Source: Clostridiales bacterium DTU073 (GTDB lineage: Bacteria; Bacillota; Peptococcia; DRI-13; DTU073). Taken from it: a DNA stretch of 38,800 nt. Below are positions 1 to 6,544 of this stretch, in pieces (position 1 is the stretch's first letter; every line of letters begins with the position of its first letter). Both the position numbers and the translations under genes were made by a program. Under the pieces are notes generated by a model. The model saw only the letters and a list, made by a program, of their open reading frames with translations. It was not told the origin of the DNA and did no database searches. The stretch covers positions 65,859 to 104,658 of the forward strand of contig LFSF01000038.1 of the NCBI GenBank assembly GCA_001512665.1, in the 5' to 3' direction.

Positions 1-1
1 A

Positions 2-835
2 CAAAAACTAATAATTACTATCAAGAGAGAAGGAAAAGTATTAAAGAGAACAGTTTATCCTGAGTATTGTTACGAAACAAAATCTTATCGGATTGGGCTA
101 TTTGTGAGAGACAATGCAGGAGGTGTTGGAACTTTAACCTTTTGGGATCCGGTTACCAAGAAATATGGCGCCTTAGGTCATTTGATTACTGATAGTGAAA
201 CAAATCAAAAATTGCAAATTAGACAGGGTAAAATTTTATCTGCTTACATTGAAAATGTACAGAAAGGAAGAATAGGAAATCCCGGTGAGAAAGTCGGAAT
301 TTTTCTGGAAAATACCGAATATGGCAACATTGACAAAAATGAACAATGCGGCATTTATGGAACTTTAAACGGGGAATTAACGAACAACCAGTACAATTAT
401 GCTATCCCTGTAATGTATGCCAATCAGGTGCAGACAGGAAAGGCCGAAATATTAACGGTTGTTGAAGGTCAGGAAATAAGAAAATATGAAATAATAATTG
501 AAAAATTACTCTATAGTCGAACCGATGGTAAAAATATGATTATTAGAATCAGCGATCGTGAGTTATTGGAGAAAACCGGAGGAATAGTGCAAGGAATGAG
601 TGGAAGTCCTATTATACAAAATGGTCGTTTGATTGGAGCCGTTACTCATGTTTTTGTTAATGACCCAACCAGAGGATATGGTGTATTTATTGAAAATATG
701 CTATTTGAAGCAGGTATAATTAATAAAAAGAAACAAATCCTGGGGTTTTTTCCTCAGGATTTTGTTCGTAATATTAGCGAGAAAATGTGTTATAATGTAG
801 AAAAACAAAAAAACTTAGGAAAGTATGATGAATAA
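2..835 (+). CDS. spoIVB: SpoIVB serine peptidase, 3' part (5' end outside window)
   Basis: The reading frame is already open at base 2, so the N-terminus and most of the PDZ part lie upstream. What remains is the SpoIVB (S55) peptidase domain. It has a GALGHLITD segment carrying the likely catalytic His, and a GMSGSP motif with the nucleophilic Ser, followed by IGAVTHVFVNDP. In known spore formers SpoIVB is made in the forespore, secreted into the intermembrane space, and cleaves SpoIVFA to trigger pro-sigma-K processing. Its position directly upstream of spo0A is the usual one in Bacillus and Clostridia. An ATG at 104 is internal and not the start. Confidence 0.95.
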   Translation, partial: QKLIITIKREGKVLKRTVYPEYCYETKSYRIGLFVRDNAGGVGTLTFWDPVTKKYGALGHLITDSETNQKLQIRQGKILSAYIENVQKGRIGNPGEKVGIFLENTEYGNIDKNEQCGIYGTLNGELTNNQYNYAIPVMYANQVQTGKAEILTVVEGQEIRKYEIIIEKLLYSRTDGKNMIIRISDRELLEKTGGIVQGMSGSPIIQNGRLIGAVTHVFVNDPTRGYGVFIENMLFEAGIINKKKQILGFFPQDFVRNISEKMCYNVEKQKNLGKYDE

Positions 836-902
836 CATTTTAATAACTCAGAATTTTAAAGAAAAAAATTAAGCTAATTTATATAAAATGGAAAATAGAG
901 GC

Positions 903-928
903 AGGAATTTACAGTCAGTTGTCGAAAT
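903..928 (+). promoter_or_regulatory. Sigma-H-type promoter of spo0A overlapping a 0A box
   Basis: AGGAATT at 903-909 matches the sigma-H -35 element. GAAAT at 924-928 matches the -10 element, with the 21-base start-to-start distance I recall for the B. subtilis spoVG promoter. TTGTCGAA at 919-926 is a perfect Spo0A-binding box (core TGTCGAA) and overlaps the -10. The site ends 43 bases before the spo0A ATG. The arrangement implies sigma-H transcription and autoregulation by Spo0A~P. Assigned by eye only. Confidence 0.65.
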
Positions 929-971
929 GTTCTAAAGGTTAAACTAAGTAAAAATATTTAGGAGGTAATGC

Positions 972-1769
972 ATGTTGAAAGAAAAGATTAAAGTACTTAT
1001 TGCTGATGACAACAAAGATTTTGTAGATATTTTGCAAGAATATTTGGAGAGACAGGATGATATGTTTGTTGTCGGTACAGCTAATAATGGATTAGAAACA
1101 ATTGAATTGATCTCTAGTGAGACACCGGATGTAGTATTACTGGATATTATTATGCCACATTTGGATGGGCTAGGAGTATTAGAAAGATTAGCAGAATTGG
1201 ATTATCTGGAAAATAGACCTAAAATTGTTATGTTAACGGCATTCGGTCAAGAAACGATGACGCAAAAAGCTGTACAATTAGGGGCTGATTACTTTATTTT
1301 AAAGCCTTTTGATTTAGATACTTTAGCTAATCGGATACGACAACTTTTCAATGGAATATCGATAAGTATGCCTAGTTCATCCGTATGTGCATATCAGCAA
1401 CCTTTAGTACGTTCTCGTAATTTGGATTTGGAAGTAACCAATATCATACATCAGATGGGAGTACCGGCGCATATTAAGGGCTATCAATATTTACGTGATG
1501 CTATTCTTTTGGTTATTAATGAAATCAGTCTTTTAGGTGCCATAACAAAAGAACTTTATCCGACAATTGCTGAAAAATATCAAACTACACCCAGTAGGGT
1601 TGAACGAGCTATTCGACATGCCATTGAGTTAGCTTGGGATCGTGGTAATGTGGAAATGATGAATAAGTTTTTTGGTTATACCATTAATATTGAACGGGGT
1701 AAACCCACTAATTCTGAATTTATTGCCATGGTTGCGGATAAATTGCGGATGGGAAGCAAAGCTAGCTAA
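972..1769 (+). CDS. spo0A: Spo0A, sporulation master response regulator
   Basis: This 265-residue protein has the full Spo0A layout. The N-terminal receiver domain has the acidic pair at D12-D13, phospho-acceptor D58 in VLLDIIMP, T89 and K111 in FILKPFD. The C-terminal sporulation-specific DNA-binding domain includes [10 protein letters not shown] and [19 protein letters not shown], the recognition helix region. It receives phosphate from the sporulation kinases and activates or represses early sporulation genes. An AGGAGG site lies 6 bases before the ATG. It follows spoIVB, as usual, and a strong hairpin terminator follows. Its own promoter region carries a 0A box. Confidence 0.98.
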   Translation: MLKEKIKVLIADDNKDFVDILQEYLERQDDMFVVGTANNGLETIELISSETPDVVLLDIIMPHLDGLGVLERLAELDYLENRPKIVMLTAFGQETMTQKAVQLGADYFILKPFDLDTLANRIRQLFNGISISMPSSSVCAYQQPLVRSRNLDLEVTNIIHQMGVPAHIKGYQYLRDAILLVINEISLLGAITKELYPTIAEKYQTTPSRVERAIRHAIELAWDRGNVEMMNKFFGYTINIERGKPTNSEFIAMVADKLRMGSKAS

Positions 1770-1790
1770 GAAAGGAAAGATGTTCTATAT

Positions 1791-1827
1791 AAAAACAAAC
1801 AAGAGATTAGTTCTCTTGTTTGTTTTT
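1791..1827. terminator. Bidirectional rho-independent terminator after spo0A
   Basis: A perfect 15-bp stem (1791-1805 with 1813-1827) encloses a 7-base loop. The arms are A-rich on the left and T-rich on the right, so both strands end in a U-run. It terminates spo0A on the plus strand. It also overlaps the last codons of the minus-strand small gene at 1807-1953, so it can serve both convergent units. Confidence 0.9.
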
Positions 1828-1953
1828 ATGTTTTTTTGTGTAAAAATCGATAACTTCCCGAACAGTTGTATGGCTTTTTTTTAAAGCTCTGATTTGTAAT
1901 AATATATCCTGAGGTCGACCAAATAACCAGAAGCTTTCAGGGCTAATAATCAT
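1807..1953 (-). CDS. mciZ: 48-residue protein, candidate MciZ (mother-cell FtsZ inhibitor)
   Basis: This minus-strand ORF of 48 codons has AAGGAG 7 bases before its ATG and ends in the spo0A terminator. Residues 8-35 align without gaps to B. subtilis MciZ as I remember it (40 residues): FWLFGRPQDILLQIRAL here against VVLVGKAWEIRAKLKEY, then VREVI against VKDWI. L, G, I, V and I are identical, and most charged positions keep their charge. MciZ binds FtsZ and blocks Z-ring formation in the mother cell. The location between spo0A and nudF agrees with the neighbourhood of mciZ in B. subtilis, and a sigma-E-like promoter lies just upstream. That a gene exists is well supported; the family assignment rests on a remembered sequence and on synteny. 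Confidence 0.65.
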   Translation of the reverse strand: MIISPESFWLFGRPQDILLQIRALKKSHTTVREVIDFYTKKHKNKQEN

Positions 1954-1988
1954 TTGTGTACTCCTTTTTTTTGGAGAATGTTAGTCCT

Positions 1989-2017
1989 AGTATATGATAT
2001 GATAAGTTTAGATATGC
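1989..2017 (-). promoter_or_regulatory. Sigma-E-like promoter for the mciZ candidate
   Basis: On the minus strand, GCATATC (2011-2017), a 14-base spacer and CATATACT (1989-1996) match the sigma-E consensus KMATATT-N14-CATACAHT at 13 of 15 positions. The expected transcript would start about 28 bases before the ATG at 1953. This fits mother-cell expression. Confidence 0.5.
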
Positions 2018-2032
2018 TTGGGAGGGATATAA

Positions 2033-2569
2033 ATGGAGGAGAAATTTAGGAAAAGATTAAAAGAAGAAAAAGGAAAGTTTTTGCATTATTGCCTTGATGA
2101 AGTTATGTTATCTAATGGACATATATCTACAAGGGAAATGGTGACTCATCCGGGAGCTGTAGGAATTGTGGCCGTGACTCCCGAACAGGAATTGGTTTTA
2201 GTTAAACAATATCGTTATCCGGTGCAATCGGTTTTATATGAAATTCCGGCCGGAAAACTGGAAACAGGTGAAGACCCTGCCGAAGCCGCTCAAAGAGAAT
2301 TGGCGGAGGAAACGGGGTATAATGCCGGAAATTGGGAGAAGTTGACTTCTTTATATACAGCGCCCGGTTTTAGTAATGAATTTATGCATTTATATTTGGC
2401 GACAAATTTAGTTCCCAAAAAGGCACATCCTGATCCTGATGAGATTATTACTTATGACACCATTCCTTTGAGCAAGGTACAACAAATGGTAGTAAACGGG
2501 GAGATTAAGGATGGTAAAACGGTAATCGCTGTGTTGTGGTTAATAATGAGGGAGAGGCAAAGCTCATGA
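2033..2569 (+). CDS. nudF: ADP-ribose pyrophosphatase, Nudix family
   Basis: The 178-residue protein contains a complete Nudix box, G-x5-E-x7-REL-x-EE-x-G-Y, from G74 to Y96, with the metal-binding REL..EE helix intact. The preceding VKQYRYPV and IPAGK segments are typical of the ADP-sugar pyrophosphatase branch. It hydrolyses ADP-ribose to AMP and ribose-5-phosphate in the cytosol. A GGGAGG site precedes the ATG. The gene overlaps the next start by 4 bases and is probably cotranscribed with it. nudF also lies close to spo0A and spoIIM in B. subtilis. Confidence 0.92.
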   Translation: MEEKFRKRLKEEKGKFLHYCLDEVMLSNGHISTREMVTHPGAVGIVAVTPEQELVLVKQYRYPVQSVLYEIPAGKLETGEDPAEAAQRELAEETGYNAGNWEKLTSLYTAPGFSNEFMHLYLATNLVPKKAHPDPDEIITYDTIPLSKVQQMVVNGEIKDGKTVIAVLWLIMRERQSS

Positions 2570-3774
2570 ATAAATATTTTCTGGATTTACATGTGCATAT
2601 TGGTCGTGATGGAGAGGGAAATGCTGTTAAAATTACGGCAAGTTCCAATCTTACCTTACCTAATATCCTCAGAGAATGTGTAGAAAGAAAAGGTATTGAT
2701 TTGATTGGAATTGTTGACTGTGGGACATATGGTGTTTTGCATGATTTAAAAAAGCTTGTTTCCTCCGGTGAATTAGTGGAGTTGGCTGGAGGAGGTTGGC
2801 GTTATCGGGAAAAGGTGACTCTTTTTGCCGGCGTAGAATTGGAAACGGTAGAAGCTAATGGCGGTAGAGCCCATTATCTTTGTTATTTCCCCAGTTTGAC
2901 CAGATTAGAGGATTTTGCCGGGTTGATTTGGCAAAAAGTTAAAAATAACCGTTTAAGCAGTCAGCTTTGTTATCTTAATGGACACCAGTTGTTGTGCGAA
3001 GTAAAAAAAAGAGCCGGTCTCTTGATTCCTGCTCATGTATTTACTCCTTTTAAAGGCCTGTATGGTAATTGTGCTTTTTGGATGTCTGATGTTTTCGGTG
3101 ATGATGCTGCTGAGATTAAAACGATTGAATTAGGCTTATCGGCCGACCGGGATATGGCGTTACTCATTCCCGAACTAAGAAACAGACAATTTCTGGCCAA
3201 TTCTGATGCTCATTCCCTGGATAAAATAGGGCGGGAATATAATGTGGTGGAGATGGAAACTCCTTCTTTTGACCACCTGGCCAAGCTATTAAGAGGTCAA
3301 CAGGGTAAAATAGTGGCTAATTATGGTTTAGACCCGCAATTAGGCAAATATCATCGCAGTTATTGTCTTATTTGTGATCGTTCTTTGCCGGAACCCCCAC
3401 CTGTCAATTGCTGTCCTTATTGCGGAGAAAAAAAGAAATTTGTGCTGGGGGTTTTAGACAGAATTATCAGTATTGCTTCTTTACAACAAGAAACTGTTGC
3501 GATAAAAACAGAAGAAGATCAGCAAGCGCAACTGCAACCTCAATATTATCACCAAGTACCTTTAAGTTTTTTGCCGGGTATTGGTAAGAAAACCAAGGAA
3601 AAGCTATTAAAAACATTTGGTACGGAAATGAAGATCTTACATTATGTCAAAAAGAATGAATTGAAAGCAGTAATGGGAGAAAAGATAGCCGAACTTATTA
3701 TTAAAGCAAGAAACGGCGAAATCCGGATTGATCCCGGAGGCGGGGGAAGATATGGCCGCATTACGGAGACGTAA
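2566..3774 (+). CDS. PHP-domain protein of the endonuclease Q type
   Basis: The 402-residue protein starts DLHVHIG (residues 7-13), the first metal-binding motif of PHP phosphoesterases. Further His/Asp motifs follow, such as LIPAHVFTPF and LANSDAHS. The C-terminal part has a four-Cys zinc ribbon (CLIC...CPYC), then a helix-hairpin-helix LPGIGKKTKEKLLKTFG. This order matches EndoQ, which nicks DNA 5' of deaminated bases such as uracil and hypoxanthine. I chose the ATG at 2566, which overlaps the nudF stop and follows GGGAGAGG, over the upstream ATG at 2536. Being next to a nucleotide-hydrolysing Nudix enzyme suggests a damage-repair theme, which is inference. Confidence 0.8.
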   Translation: MNKYFLDLHVHIGRDGEGNAVKITASSNLTLPNILRECVERKGIDLIGIVDCGTYGVLHDLKKLVSSGELVELAGGGWRYREKVTLFAGVELETVEANGGRAHYLCYFPSLTRLEDFAGLIWQKVKNNRLSSQLCYLNGHQLLCEVKKRAGLLIPAHVFTPFKGLYGNCAFWMSDVFGDDAAEIKTIELGLSADRDMALLIPELRNRQFLANSDAHSLDKIGREYNVVEMETPSFDHLAKLLRGQQGKIVANYGLDPQLGKYHRSYCLICDRSLPEPPPVNCCPYCGEKKKFVLGVLDRIISIASLQQETVAIKTEEDQQAQLQPQYYHQVPLSFLPGIGKKTKEKLLKTFGTEMKILHYVKKNELKAVMGEKIAELIIKARNGEIRIDPGGGGRYGRITET

Positions 3775-3792
3775 TTTATAAATATTTATTGG

Positions 3793-3821
3793 TAATAATT
3801 GTCTCTTCTCTCTCATAATTT
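3793..3821 (+). promoter_or_regulatory. Sigma-E-like promoter before spoIIM
   Basis: TAATAAT (3793-3799), a 14-base spacer and CATAATTT (3814-3821) match the sigma-E consensus at 12 of 15 positions, with the same spacer as at the mciZ candidate. In B. subtilis spoIIM is a mother-cell gene. CATAATTTA also fits a sigma-K -10, so the assignment is tentative. Confidence 0.4.
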
Positions 3822-3845
3822 ATGTTGGAGAGGGAGGAGGTTAGC

Positions 3846-4457
3846 GTGGAAAGAATCAAACTCATGATTATTCGCCATTTTTATGTAAGCTGGTGGGTGT
3901 ATTTACTCGTAGGGTCTTGTTTTATCGTCGGTCTTTTCTTTGGATTTTTAGGGATGTCCTCTTTAGAACAAAATCAAACCTCTTCACTAAGACAGCTTTT
4001 TGAAGAAGCATTAATGGATTTTGAAGAAAATTTTAATTTCTCTGTATCTGCTAGACAAGCTTTAGTAAAAAACATCTTGAATCTAGGCAAGATTTTTTTA
4101 ATGGGCTTGACGATTATCGGGTTGCCTCTTGTGTTAATCATTATTTTTACTCGTGGTTTTGTTTTAGGATTTACTATTGAGTTTTTATTACAGGAAAAGG
4201 CCTGGCGTGGTGGGGTAATGGCTTTATTAGCCGTATTGCCGCCAAACCTACTTTCTCTTCCGGCTTATCTTTTAGGTGCGGTAATTGCCATCAATTTTTC
4301 TCTTTATTTAATCAGGGGACATGGGCAAAGAAGTATAAAGATGTCGCAATGTTTTATGGAGTATCTCTTGGCCATGTTCTGTTTAGGCATATTGATGTTA
4401 GGTTCTGCTTTGATTGAAGGGTATTTTTCACCGATTTTTATTAAATTATTTCAGTAA
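3846..4457 (+). CDS. spoIIM: SpoIIM, engulfment membrane protein
   Basis: This 203-residue integral membrane protein has about five hydrophobic segments. One follows the first 15 residues, two form a central pair around IFLMGLTIIGLPLVLIII and FVLGFTIEFLL, and the last ends near the C-terminus. The spacing and the phrase RGFVLGFTI fit the SpoIIM/DUF95 family. SpoIIM works with SpoIID and SpoIIP in the septal peptidoglycan remodelling that drives forespore engulfment. The start is set at the GTG at 3846, which has GGAGG at 5 bases, rather than the ATG at 3822, which has no usable site. The place between nudF and xerD matches B. subtilis. Confidence 0.88.
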   Translation: MERIKLMIIRHFYVSWWVYLLVGSCFIVGLFFGFLGMSSLEQNQTSSLRQLFEEALMDFEENFNFSVSARQALVKNILNLGKIFLMGLTIIGLPLVLIIIFTRGFVLGFTIEFLLQEKAWRGGVMALLAVLPPNLLSLPAYLLGAVIAINFSLYLIRGHGQRSIKMSQCFMEYLLAMFCLGILMLGSALIEGYFSPIFIKLFQ

Positions 4458-4545
4458 ACAAAAAGTTATAGTATAAAGGTGTTATGATAAAAACCACTTC
4501 CTGAGAACATAATAAAAGTAAACTAAAATTTTAGGGAGGGTTTTT

Positions 4546-4908
4546 ATGGCAAAAAAAGAACAGGATCTGCAGGGTAAAGCTCCGCAAGGAAAGGATTTTG
4601 TTCCTACGGAAATGGGTTCGGCACGTTTTGTTTCTTTAGACGGTGAAGGAAGTACTTATAAATATGAAACAGGACCTACGGAGTATGAACAAGGTTTTCA
4701 TGGTCCTCCTTGGGGTATAGAGCCGAGTATGCATTTTCTTTGTGATGAGGTGGGAATTGATTATTCCAGATTTATTGATTCCTTGGCAGAAAATAAAAAG
4801 GATATGGAAATGGCTCAAGAGTTTAACGTAAGTGAGGAAACTGTTAAAGGCTTACGTGAGCACTTTTATAGGGTAGAGTCGATTGCCGGCAATTACGGAC
4901 AGGATTAA
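4546..4908 (+). CDS. Orphan 120-residue protein with a possible C-terminal helix-turn-helix
   Basis: I do not recognise this family. The protein has a strong GGGAGGG site 7 bases before the ATG. The first 30 residues are Lys/Gln/Gly-rich and look disordered. The middle (YKYETGPTEYEQGFHGPPWG) is Gly/Pro/Tyr-rich. The end is helical: a stretch with MAQEFNVSEETVKGLREHF resembles a helix-turn-helix, with the VSEETV turn-and-recognition pattern. No signal peptide, membrane segment or Cys pair is seen. It stands alone between spoIIM and a convergent ferredoxin gene. A small DNA-binding regulator is one possibility; the motif is short and could be coincidence. Confidence 0.7.
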   Translation: MAKKEQDLQGKAPQGKDFVPTEMGSARFVSLDGEGSTYKYETGPTEYEQGFHGPPWGIEPSMHFLCDEVGIDYSRFIDSLAENKKDMEMAQEFNVSEETVKGLREHFYRVESIAGNYGQD

Positions 4909-4912
4909 AAAA

Positions 4913-4931
4913 AGTCGTTTTTTAAACGACT
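4913..4931 (-). terminator. Terminator of the ferredoxin gene
   Basis: An 8-bp stem, AGTCGTTT (4913-4920) with AAACGACT (4924-4931), is followed on the minus strand by a run of seven T. It overlaps the last codons of the minus-strand ferredoxin gene. The plus strand lacks a U-run after the stem, so it mainly serves the minus strand. Confidence 0.75.
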
Positions 4932-5239
4932 CTGGTGGGGGGCACTTTGCCTTTAGCTTTTCTTTCTACTCTAATCGCAGGTTCGGGACATACTGTTTCA
5001 CATAGACCACAGACTATACAACCTTCGATCCGAGTTTTCACAGCAGGTGTTCCCATAAAACCCAGTTCTTCCGACCAATAAATCACTTGGGTCGGACATT
5101 TTTCAATGCATAAACCACAACCCTTGCATAAATCCGGAAAAATAGTCCAAGTGCCGCGGTCGTTTTCTTGTGTTGTTTGTTTCCAATTTCTGATGACCTC
5201 GTTAGGCTTATTCTCTTTTGCTAAGTTTTGCTTTTCCAA
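4922..5239 (-). CDS. Two-cluster [4Fe-4S] ferredoxin
   Basis: The 105-residue protein has two classical CxxCxxCxxxCP motifs, at C38/41/44/48 and C74/77/80/84. It should therefore carry two [4Fe-4S] clusters in a ferredoxin fold. A 30-residue basic, Gln-rich N-terminal extension and an 18-residue Lys-rich tail flank the fold. The same layout occurs in the delta subunits of 2-oxoacid:ferredoxin oxidoreductases, but no oxidoreductase gene is adjacent. It starts at TTG 5239, with AAAGGAG 8 bases upstream. It is a single-gene minus-strand unit with its own terminator, divergent from the xerD side. The partner is unknown. Confidence 0.85.
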   Translation of the reverse strand: MEKQNLAKENKPNEVIRNWKQTTQENDRGTWTIFPDLCKGCGLCIEKCPTQVIYWSEELGFMGTPAVKTRIEGCIVCGLCETVCPEPAIRVERKAKGKVPPTRVV

Positions 5240-5270
5240 ATTAATCGCTCCTTTAAACTTATAGTTTTCT

Positions 5271-5293
5271 ATTTTTAGGTTGACCCTAAAAAT
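5271..5293. repeat. 9-bp palindrome upstream of the ferredoxin gene
   Basis: ATTTTTAGG at 5271-5279 and CCTAAAAAT at 5285-5293 form a perfect inverted repeat around five bases. It lies 32 bases upstream of the TTG start of the minus-strand ferredoxin gene. It could be an operator or a leader hairpin; no regulator is identified. Confidence 0.5.
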
Positions 5294-5298
5294 AATTT

Positions 5299-5361
5299 CT
5301 TATCCTATTTTGCTCTACTCTTATTCTAATTAATTGTTATTTTTCATAGAAATAGGATAAG
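5299..5361. repeat. 12-bp inverted repeat spanning the divergent promoter region
   Basis: CTTATCCTATTT (5299-5310) is the exact reverse complement of AAATAGGATAAG (5350-5361), with 39 bases between. The arms sit symmetrically in the region between the minus-strand ferredoxin gene and the plus-strand small membrane protein. This suggests a paired binding site or two related promoter elements facing outward. Confidence 0.45.
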
Positions 5362-5372
5362 GGGGGGAGAGT

Positions 5373-5549
5373 ATGATTATTGTTATTGTGACAAAGTGGA
5401 AGAGAAAGCTATTACTGATGCTGGCAGCTTTGTTTTTTGTGATAAGTTTAAGTATGTGGTTAACGGAAACTGCACCTACGGGGAATCTTGAAGAAGATAT
5501 TTTAAATCAACCGGTAAAGGTACAAGGGGAGGCGGGACTAATCCCCTAA
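5373..5549 (+). CDS. Small single-pass membrane protein (58 aa)
   Basis: This ORF has a GGGGGGAG site 4-5 bases before its ATG. It encodes a short N-terminus, a basic patch (KWKRK, residues 8-12), a hydrophobic segment of about 18 residues (13-30), then an acidic and polar tail of 28 residues. The topology suggests an N-in, C-out anchor. It occupies the slot directly before xerD. In B. subtilis that slot holds yqzK, a small DUF4227 membrane protein; I cannot show sequence similarity, so only position and topology agree. It is probably cotranscribed with xerD, 77 bases away. Confidence 0.6.
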   Translation: MIIVIVTKWKRKLLLMLAALFFVISLSMWLTETAPTGNLEEDILNQPVKVQGEAGLIP

Positions 5550-5626
5550 ATACTAAGATTAAAAAGGAAATCGCCCTCAGTTTGTGGAAATATATTGTAA
5601 TGCCAATAAAGGGGGCGTTTTTTGTT

Positions 5627-6514
5627 TTGGAAGATTTATTACAGGAATTTTTGCTCTATCTCCAAGTGGAAAAAGGTCTAGCCAAAAATACGCTGCTAGC
5701 TTATGAGCGCGATTTAAAAAAATTAATTTTGTTTCTACAAAGAGAGAAGATTAAAGAATTTAAAGATGTGGATAAAAACCTTTTAGCCGGATATTTATAT
5801 TTTCTGCGCAAAAATAAAGAAGCTCCTGCTAGTATAGCTAGACAGCTGGCTTCTGTGCGAGGGTTTTTTAAATTTTTATGTATGGAAGAATATGTGCCTA
5901 TAGATCCTACTGTTTATTTAGAAACACCGAAATTACCACAAAAATTACCACAGGTTTTGAGTGAAGAAGAGGTGGACAGGCTTCTGGCCATACCGGAAAG
6001 CTTAAATCCTTTAATACTTAGAGATAAAGCTATGTTAGAGTTAATTTATGCAACAGGTATGCGCGTTTCTGAATTGGTTAATTTAACTGTACAACAGATT
6101 AATCTGGATTTAGGTTATGTACGTTGTTTGGGCAAAGGAAGTAAAGAACGAATAATCCCTTTAGGTTCTAAAGCGGCGCAAAGTTTACAACGCTATCTGG
6201 AAAAAAGTCGACCTTTTTTGGTAAAAAACCCTCGTGAGGACCATCTCTTTTTAAATCATCATGGTAGAGGTGTTAGTAGACAGTGGTTTTGGAAAATTAT
6301 CAAAAAAAGAGCAAATGATGTGGGGATAAACAAAGAGATTACGCCACATACCTTGCGTCATTCTTTTGCTACACATTTGCTCAGTAATGGTGCCGATTTA
6401 CGCTCGGTGCAAGAGATGTTAGGACATACGGATGTTTCAACAACACAGATCTATACTCATTTAACCAGAAATAAATTGCGGGAGATTTATCTTAAAACCC
6501 ATCCTCGGGCTTAA
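5627..6514 (+). CDS. xerD: Tyrosine recombinase XerD
   Basis: The 295-residue protein has the SAM-like N-terminal core-binding domain followed by the catalytic domain. The active residues are visible: Arg in ATGMRVSEL, Lys in GKGSKERIIP, HTLRHSF with its His and Arg, LGHTDVSTTQIYTH with the second His and the nucleophilic Tyr. It resolves chromosome dimers at dif. I set the start at TTG 5627, about 9 bases after AAAGGGGG, because it gives the normal Xer length. The ATG at 5600 has no binding site. The position before deoB corresponds to xerD (ripX) rather than xerC in Bacillus. Confidence 0.93.
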   Translation: MEDLLQEFLLYLQVEKGLAKNTLLAYERDLKKLILFLQREKIKEFKDVDKNLLAGYLYFLRKNKEAPASIARQLASVRGFFKFLCMEEYVPIDPTVYLETPKLPQKLPQVLSEEEVDRLLAIPESLNPLILRDKAMLELIYATGMRVSELVNLTVQQINLDLGYVRCLGKGSKERIIPLGSKAAQSLQRYLEKSRPFLVKNPREDHLFLNHHGRGVSRQWFWKIIKKRANDVGINKEITPHTLRHSFATHLLSNGADLRSVQEMLGHTDVSTTQIYTHLTRNKLREIYLKTHPRA

Positions 6515-6544
6515 ATTTAGGCTTTTATTTAATTGGAGGTAGAA

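Noticed and set aside
735-762. Hairpin AAATCCTG / CAGGATTT near the end of spoIVB
   Set aside because: It lies inside the coding region, is not followed by a U-run, and the conserved protein continues through it; not counted as a terminator.
1672-1884. Plus-strand ORF overlapping the end of spo0A
   Set aside because: No ribosome-binding site, overlaps a conserved domain, and runs through the terminator and the mciZ candidate on the other strand.
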